64,000 nucleotides of DNA, from the NCBI RefSeq assembly GCF_000173735.1, contig NZ_ACCB01000004.1, positions 1 to 64,000 on the forward strand, in the 5' to 3' direction. This document shows, piece by piece, positions 58,901-64,000 of this stretch; the stretch's first letter is position 1; every line of letters begins with the position of its first letter. Under the pieces are notes generated by a model, which ran no database searches, had not been told where the DNA came from, and saw only the letters and a program-made list of their open reading frames with translations. The DNA comes from Yersinia aldovae ATCC 35236 (GTDB taxonomy: Bacteria; Pseudomonadota; Gammaproteobacteria; Enterobacterales; Enterobacteriaceae). Both the position numbers and the translations under genes were made by a program.

Positions 58901-59202
58901 ATGAGTATGCAAAATTATCCTAATCAGTTCCGCCGCAACCTACAACAAGGGCAAACCCTTATTGGCTGCTGGAGTGCCTTGGCAAATAATATCTCGGGCA
59001 GCCAAATCATCCGGAAGTGCAAAAGTGATTCGCCATATTTTTACCGCGCCAAAGCCTAGGGTAAACCGAGTGGCATTCTGGCTCCGGCTGAAGCGGATGC
59101 CCGCCGTTATCTGGAATGGGGGCAACCTTCGTGGCCGTAGGCAGTGATTTGGGGGTGTTTCGCAGCGCTACCCAAGCGTTGTGCGACAAGTTTAAAAAGT
59201 AA
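58901..59202 (+). pseudogene. garL: garL remnant (2-dehydro-3-deoxyglucarate aldolase)
   Basis: The start (ATG after AAGGAG) reads MSMQNYPNQFRRNLQQGQTL, then IGCWSALANNIS, the N-terminus of GarL. A large internal part is missing. Then frames change: HPEVQK and IRHIF, next [20 protein letters not shown], and finally [20 protein letters not shown], ending FKK with a stop at 59200-59202. Intact GarL is about 256 residues; only about 100 codons remain here. It cannot be active. It is followed by a garR remnant and intact garK. Confidence 0.85.
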
Positions 59203-59260
59203 TGATGAGAGTTTAGTGCTGCCGTGTTGACGGCTATCCGACTTAATTAAGGAATAACAA

Positions 59261-59637
59261 ATGAAAATTGGTTTCATTGGTCTGGGTATTATGGGAAAAC
59301 CAATAAGTAAAAATCTGCTGAAAGTGGGTTACTCATTAACTGTCTTTGATCGTAACGCTGTGGTACTGGATGAATTAATTGCTGCAGGTACTCGCATAGC
59401 GCAGGCAGCACCGTGTTGGAGGCCAAAGCACCGATGGTCATGGATTGTAATGTCAATCCAGGCTTCCGTATCGATTTACATATCAAAGAATTGGCGAATG
59501 CATTAGACACCTCACTCGGTATCGGCGCGCAACTGCTCTTGACCGCTGCGGTGATGAAAATGATGCAGGCACTTAAAGTTGATGGATTGGAAAGTGCCGA
59601 TCACCGCGCGCTGGCCAAGGTTGAAGTCACACGTTAA
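59261..59637 (+). pseudogene. garR: garR remnant (tartronate semialdehyde reductase)
   Basis: The N-terminus MKIGFIGLGIMGKPISKNLL is the NAD(P)-binding start of GarR. After about 48 codons the sequence jumps (near 59400) to the C-terminal part GSTVLEAKAPMVMDCNVNPG and DLHIKELANALDTSLGIGAQ, in a different frame. A second small deletion removes the usual CYYEK stretch just before AKVEVTR at the end. Intact GarR is about 294 residues. The catalytic middle is gone, so this is a pseudogene. Confidence 0.87.
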
Positions 59638-59738
59638 TCAGTAATTAGTGTTTACGATGGCCGGCGTGCTGGGTTAAATGGCTATACTGGTAACTATCCC
59701 AACGCTCAATGCGGATCATTCATGAAATTGAATCATTT

Positions 59739-60887
59739 ATGAAAATAGTCATTGCCCCGGACTCTTATAAAGAAAGTTTATCCGCGCTGGAAGTGGCGGT
59801 GCAGATTGAAGCGGGTTTTCGTACCCAATTTCCTGATGCGCACTACATTAAGTTGCCGGTTGCCGATGGCGGCGAAGGTACTGTGGACGTCATGGTCGCG
59901 GCGACGGCTGGCAGAGTGATTAAGGTGATGGTCACCGGTCCGTTAGGTGACAAGGTTGATGCCTTTTACGGCGTATCCGGTGATGAGAAGTGCGCATTCA
60001 TTGAAATGGCGGCGGCCAGCGGGCTGGCGTTAGTTCCACCCGAACTACGCAATCCATTGAAAACCACTTCATATGGCACCGGTGAATTAATCGGCCATGC
60101 GTTGGGTCAGGGCGTTAAACATATCATTATCGGCATCGGTGGCAGTGCTACCAACGACGGTGGCGCTGGAATGTTGCAAGCGTTGGGTGTCAAACTGCTG
60201 GATAAGCAGGGGATTCAGATTGGTTTTGGTGGCGGTAAGCTGATGGATCTGGATGCAATTGATATGTCAGGGCTGGACCCGCGAATTAAGCAGTGTCAGA
60301 TTGATGTTGCCTGTGATGTCACCAATCCGCTGACCGGCAGTGAAGGTGCTTCTGCTATTTTTGGGCAACAGAAAGGGGCGACACCAGAGATGGTGACCCG
60401 GTTGGATCAGGGGTTGCTGCATTACGCTGGCGTGATTAAGCGTTGTCTTGATACTGACGTCGATCAGGTGGAGGGGGCAGGCGCAGCCGGTGGCCTGGGT
60501 GCGGCGTTACTGGCGTTTTGCGGCGCGACCTTAAGCCCCGGTATCGATATTGTGACCGATGCTCTAGGGTTGGATGCATTAGTCAGGGATGCGACTTTTG
60601 TTATCACCGGCGAAGGGCGTATTGATAGCCAAACTATTCACGGCAAAGTACCAATAGGGGTTGCCCGCGTGGCTAAACGTTATAATAAACCGGTGATTGG
60701 TATTGCTGGCAGCCTGACGGATGATGTTGATGTAGTTTATGAACATGGTCTGGATGCGGTATTTAGCGTGATTTACAGTATTTGTACTCTGGAACAGGCG
60801 CTGGATAACGCGGCGGCAAATGTGTTTATGACCGCCCGCAATATCGCAGCAACATTGGCGATAGGTATGGCGGCCAGTAAAACATAA
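59739..60887 (+). CDS. garK: Glycerate 2-kinase GarK
   Basis: Cytosolic kinase (382 residues) that phosphorylates D-glycerate to 2-phosphoglycerate, the last step of galactarate/glucarate breakdown. It has the family start MKIVIAPDSYKESLSALEVA and motifs VADGGEGTVDVM, IIGIGGSATNDGGAGM, ACDVTNPLTG and GEGRIDSQTIHGKVPIGVA. The ATG at 59739 begins the conserved sequence; an in-frame ATG at 59709 would add ten residues. It is intact while the upstream pathway genes garL and garR are broken, so it may now serve glycerate from another source. Confidence 0.93.
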   Translation: MKIVIAPDSYKESLSALEVAVQIEAGFRTQFPDAHYIKLPVADGGEGTVDVMVAATAGRVIKVMVTGPLGDKVDAFYGVSGDEKCAFIEMAAASGLALVPPELRNPLKTTSYGTGELIGHALGQGVKHIIIGIGGSATNDGGAGMLQALGVKLLDKQGIQIGFGGGKLMDLDAIDMSGLDPRIKQCQIDVACDVTNPLTGSEGASAIFGQQKGATPEMVTRLDQGLLHYAGVIKRCLDTDVDQVEGAGAAGGLGAALLAFCGATLSPGIDIVTDALGLDALVRDATFVITGEGRIDSQTIHGKVPIGVARVAKRYNKPVIGIAGSLTDDVDVVYEHGLDAVFSVIYSICTLEQALDNAAANVFMTARNIAATLAIGMAASKT

Positions 60888-61213
60888 CTGTTGTTCCATT
60901 TGGGCTGATCACTGATTGGCCCTGACTCTTCCTACCGCCACTCACTATTGCGCTGCAAAACAGAGCCGCTGCTGATTTTTCTGTGATATCGACTGCAACT
61001 CTCTTACCGAACTCTAACTTGGGTATTTGTCCAATGTTCCAGCCATGAATAGCGCATATGCTGATGTATTAGCCCAGATGGAGGCCCTATGAGCGTATAT
61101 AGCCTTGATCCCCGGCTCGCACAGGATAACCGAAGCGGATGTGAAACAAGTTATTGATAGCATGGTGACTGATATCATTCAGTTCGATGTAATGCATTGA
61201 TTATATGATTTTC
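60888..61213. other. Intergenic region between garK and dsbD
   Basis: About 325 bp. A short plus-strand segment near 61128-61200 reads RITEADVKQVIDSMVTDIIQ before a stop, which looks like the end of a lost gene; I do not recognise it. No other gene is visible. Confidence 0.4.
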
Positions 61214-61242
61214 CACCCTGCCTTATTTTGGTAAGCAGGGTG
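61214..61242. terminator. Strong hairpin downstream of dsbD
   Basis: CACCCTGC and GCAGGGTG, extended by TTA/TAA, form a stem of about 11 bp starting 21 bp past the dsbD stop. Neither side has a T-tract, so it may be a messenger 3'-end hairpin rather than a classic terminator. Confidence 0.4.
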
Positions 61243-61262
61243 AAGTTGCATTAAAACGTGCC

Positions 61263-63059
61263 TTATAATTTCTGATTGCTTTGTAAGTGCTGCAAAAATG
61301 CTGATGCATTCATAAAGCCGGTCACTCTGGCAGTAGACACTTCTTTGCCCTGCGCATCAAAGAACAGGATAGTTGGAAGGCCCAACACGTTCAGTTCCTT
61401 CAACATCGCCGCATGTTCGGTACTGTTAGCCGTGACATCCGCCTGAATGAGCACGGTATCTGCTAACTGGCGCTGAACATTGCCATCGCTAAAGGTATAT
61501 TTCTCAAACTCTTTACAAGCTACGCACCAGTCTGCGTAGAGATCCAGCATCACCGGTTTACCCCGCGCTTGGGCTAATGCTGCGTGTAATTGCGGCAAAT
61601 CAGCTACTGGCCGGAAGGCTAAATGTTTGACTTCACTCTGCGGTGTGTTGCCATTAAAGGCCCAGTCTTGTAACGGGCGGGCGGCGACCAAGAGTGCGGC
61701 TAACAGCAATAACTGGAAGGCTCGTGCCCAGCCCGAGTGTGCCTTGAGACTGAGCACGAATGCCCAGCCGAAGAAGGCCACTGCTAGCAGGCTCCATAAA
61801 CGTAAGCCCCAGACATCACCCAGCACCCTTTCCAGCAGGAACACCGGCAGCGCCAGAATGACAAAACCGAAAGCTTCTTTAACGTATTGCATCCACGGGC
61901 CGCTGCGTGGGATCAGCTTATTGCCGAACAGCGTTACAATCACCAGCGGAATACCCATACCTAATGCATACAAATAGAGCGTGCCGCCACCGGCCAGCAT
62001 ATTTCCGCTTTGGGCGATATACAGCAGAATGGCGCTGAGTGGCGCGGTGGTGCACGGTGAGCAAATCAGCCCTGCCAGTGCGCCCATCGCAAAAACACCG
62101 GCCAGTGAGCCACCGCGCTGGCTACTGCTCCACTGTACCAGGCGGGTTTGCAGTGACGATGGCAGTTGCAATGAATACAGGCCAAACATCGATAATGCCA
62201 ATAACACGAACAGCACCGACAGCCCAATCAATACATATGGATGTTGTAGTGCCGCCTGAAATTGTAACCCCGCCGCCGCCACCACCAAGCCGAGCAGGGT
62301 GTAGGTCAGCGCCATTCCCTGCACATACACCACCGCGAGTATCAAGATCCTCCGCTGGCTATGTGGCTTCTCGCGGCCAAGAATAATGGCGGAAATCAGT
62401 GGGTACATTGGCAGTACGCACGGTGTAAAGGCGATACCGATACCAATCAGCAGCGCCCAGAGCGGTGAGAAGGGTAGTTCAGTGGGTACTGGCGCGTTAT
62501 CGTTGAACGGTTGTGTGTTTTTTTTTGCATCAATGGATGGCGAATCAATGGGTTGTGAACCGATAACTTGCGATTTTTGCGCTGGTTCAGAACTGGCCGG
62601 GATAGCACTGAGTGGCACTATCCGCGTTTCCGGTGGATAACAGAAACCGGCAGCGGCACAGCCTTGATAGGTCACACGGAGGCTGGCTCCTTGCTGTGCC
62701 TGCGTAATAGGGATTTTCAGTGTTAGCGGTTGCTTGAAAATCGCCACTTCACCGTAGAATTCATCATGATGCGCAATGCCCTCCGGCAGAGTAAAAGCCG
62801 CAAGAGTGGCATTTTGCGGCACAATCTTTATTTGCTGGCGATACAGGTAATAATCGGGGTGAATTTGCCAGTTTAGGGTGAGTTGGTCACCTTGTTGGCG
62901 AAAATCAAAGGCAAACGCCTGATCAACCGGAATAAACCGGCTCTGGCTACTTTTTTGGCCAAAAGATGAGTTATCACCAAACAGCGAAGCCTGCGCACTG
63001 TACGGGGCGAGTAATACGCTGCACAGCAGCAGAATCAGAGTAATGAAGCGTTGAGCCAT
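61263..63059 (-). CDS. dsbD: Thiol:disulfide interchange protein DsbD
   Basis: Inner-membrane electron carrier (598 residues) that takes reducing power from cytoplasmic thioredoxin to periplasmic DsbC, DsbG and CcmG. Signal peptide about 1-24 (ending YSAQA); alpha domain with [13 protein letters not shown]; eight-helix beta domain with [14 protein letters not shown] and [13 protein letters not shown]; gamma thioredoxin-like domain with [12 protein letters not shown]. All six redox cysteines are present. It overlaps cutA by 25 bases, as in E. coli. A complete gene. Confidence 0.96.
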   Translation of the reverse strand: MAQRFITLILLLCSVLLAPYSAQASLFGDNSSFGQKSSQSRFIPVDQAFAFDFRQQGDQLTLNWQIHPDYYLYRQQIKIVPQNATLAAFTLPEGIAHHDEFYGEVAIFKQPLTLKIPITQAQQGASLRVTYQGCAAAGFCYPPETRIVPLSAIPASSEPAQKSQVIGSQPIDSPSIDAKKNTQPFNDNAPVPTELPFSPLWALLIGIGIAFTPCVLPMYPLISAIILGREKPHSQRRILILAVVYVQGMALTYTLLGLVVAAAGLQFQAALQHPYVLIGLSVLFVLLALSMFGLYSLQLPSSLQTRLVQWSSSQRGGSLAGVFAMGALAGLICSPCTTAPLSAILLYIAQSGNMLAGGGTLYLYALGMGIPLVIVTLFGNKLIPRSGPWMQYVKEAFGFVILALPVFLLERVLGDVWGLRLWSLLAVAFFGWAFVLSLKAHSGWARAFQLLLLAALLVAARPLQDWAFNGNTPQSEVKHLAFRPVADLPQLHAALAQARGKPVMLDLYADWCVACKEFEKYTFSDGNVQRQLADTVLIQADVTANSTEHAAMLKELNVLGLPTILFFDAQGKEVSTARVTGFMNASAFLQHLQSNQKL

Positions 63060-63373
63060 GACAGGTAATCTTTGTCTCCGTCCCGTACCGGCAGCACCAG
63101 TAATTCCGGTGTCTGGTAGGGGTGATGTTGTTTGATATAACTGAGAAGTGCCTGTTGATGGCCTGTATTGCTCTTGAACAAAAGTTGGACTTCATACTCT
63201 TGTTGCAGCTTGCCTTCCCAGTAGTAAATCGAGGTCGCACCCGGTAATAGTGTCGCGCAGGCGGCCAGTTTCTCCCCCAATACCTGTGCGGCTAAATTCT
63301 GTGCACTGGCTTCATCGGGGGCGGTGCACAATACCACAATTGCATCACAAATAATTGCATCACAATCAGACAT
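63035..63373 (-). CDS. cutA: Divalent cation tolerance protein CutA
   Basis: Small trimeric PII-like protein of 112 residues, linked to copper tolerance in E. coli though its exact function is debated. Motifs are [39 protein letters not shown] and [13 protein letters not shown]. The N-terminus contains a short direct repeat (TTGCATCACA twice on the plus strand, reading CDAI twice). The end overlaps the dsbD start. Same context as in E. coli. Confidence 0.93.
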   Translation of the reverse strand: MSDCDAIICDAIVVLCTAPDEASAQNLAAQVLGEKLAACATLLPGATSIYYWEGKLQQEYEVQLLFKSNTGHQQALLSYIKQHHPYQTPELLVLPVRDGDKDYLSWLNASLL

Positions 63374-63519
63374 CTTAACCTCGGCGGTTGCACGGATTTT
63401 ACAAACTATAACGCGAAGTGGGGCCGGCCAGAAGAGGATTTATGTCACGGTGAGATAGATGCGATGGATATCGCAAATGAGAGTGGGGCGCATCGCACGC
63501 CCCATTTACAGATGATAAA

Positions 63520-64000
63520 TTACAGAACCAGGCTGCCCATCACAAAGCCGAAGCAAACGGCCAGTGCTACCCCGATGGTGCCAGGGATAAAGAACGGATG
63601 GTTAAACACGAAACGGCCAATGCGCGTAGTACCAGTGTCATCCATTTGTACTGCTGCTACCAGTGTTGGGTAGGTCGGCAGAATAAACAGACCAGAAACT
63701 GCTGCGAAAGAAGCAATGGCTGCCAGTGGCGACACGTTCAGGGCCATTGCCATTGGCATCAATGCCTTGGCTGTTGCAGCTTGGGAGTACAACAGAGCAG
63801 AACAGAAGAAGAAGATAACCGCCAGCAACCATGAGTGGGCCTGAATCAGGCTACCCGCAGTTTCTTTAATCCACTCCAGGTTGTGTTGTACAAAGGTATC
63901 GCCCAACCAGGCCACACCGAGGATACAGATACAAGCACTCATACCGGCTTTAAACGTACTGGAGTTCAGCACGGCATCGGTATCAACCGAACATACCAGC
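63520..64000 (-). CDS. dcuA: Anaerobic C4-dicarboxylate transporter DcuA (3' part)
   Basis: The C-terminal roughly 160 residues of an inner-membrane antiporter that exchanges fumarate, malate or aspartate for succinate during anaerobic growth. Visible are FKAGMSACICILGVAWLGDT, LYSQAATAKALMPMAMALNV and TLVAAVQMDDTGTTRIGRFV, all very close to E. coli DcuA. The gene continues beyond the right edge of the window, so the start is not seen. It follows in the dsbD-cutA-dcuA order known from E. coli. Confidence 0.95.
   Translation of the reverse strand, partial: LVCSVDTDAVLNSSTFKAGMSACICILGVAWLGDTFVQHNLEWIKETAGSLIQAHSWLLAVIFFFCSALLYSQAATAKALMPMAMALNVSPLAAIASFAAVSGLFILPTYPTLVAAVQMDDTGTTRIGRFVFNHPFFIPGTIGVALAVCFGFVMGSLVL

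Noticed and set aside
1..64000. CRISPR array or rRNA genes
   Set aside because: No regularly spaced short repeats and no rRNA-like sequence were seen.

Overview
The window is enterobacterial chromosome, almost certainly Yersinia of the Y. enterocolitica-like (non-pestis) group. The hemin locus hemP-hmuRSTUV, the order actP-yjcH-acs / gltP, and the order tRNA-Phe / yjdC / dsbD / cutA / dcuA all fit this genus. This is judged by reading translated sequence and recalled family members; no database search was run.

Layout. 0-0.5 kb: a structured intergenic stretch with a Yersinia-type dispersed repeat. 0.5-6.8 kb: the acetate scavenging operon acs-yjcH-actP (minus) and the glutamate symporter gltP (plus). 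6.8-11.4 kb: an SsrB-like response regulator, an SsrA/BvgS-like hybrid kinase and an AraC-type activator, which look like regulators of a type III secretion system (T3SS), but no secretion apparatus genes lie beside them. 11.4-16.4 kb: a yedF (TusA-family) remnant, an MscS/DUF3772 channel and the divergent pair yjiS/yjiR. 16.5-22.7 kb: the Fur-controlled hemin uptake operon. 23.0-25.1 kb: a SopB/SigD-like T3SS effector phosphatase and its SigE-like chaperone; the effector gene has a late frameshift. 25.8-30.7 kb: an O-methyltransferase and a complete Fat/Ceu-type siderophore ABC transporter with its own Fur box. 30.8-31.4 kb: zinT with a Zur-like palindrome. 31.8-37.8 kb: the anaerobic threonine/serine degradation operon tdcBCDE, without tdcA.

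37.8-57.5 kb is an AT-rich accessory block. It holds a bacteriocin-exporter-like ABC remnant, a 1.5 kaa autotransporter, a frameshifted LuxR-type regulator, and two paralogous chaperone-usher fimbrial operons pointing away from each other across a 2.2 kb gap with an IS3-family transposase remnant. The second tip adhesin is frameshifted. The block ends at a DUF1294 gene and a tyrosine-recombinase tail beside tRNA-Phe, which suggests island acquisition and decay at this tRNA. 57.7-64 kb returns to core genes: tRNA-Phe, yjdC, decayed garL and garR with intact garK, dsbD, cutA and the 3' part of dcuA.

Two themes recur. One is metal and heme acquisition: hemin, a siderophore and zinc, each with a recognisable Fur or Zur site. 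The other is decay of host-interaction and sugar-acid genes. Three one-base frameshifts (SopB-like effector, LuxR-type regulator, fimbrial tip) and deletion-scarred garL, garR and yedF are visible. Either this lineage is losing those functions, or some of the one-base changes in homopolymers are sequence errors. The most notable set is a T3SS effector-chaperone pair and SsrAB/AraC-like regulators about 12 kb apart with no T3SS apparatus in between.
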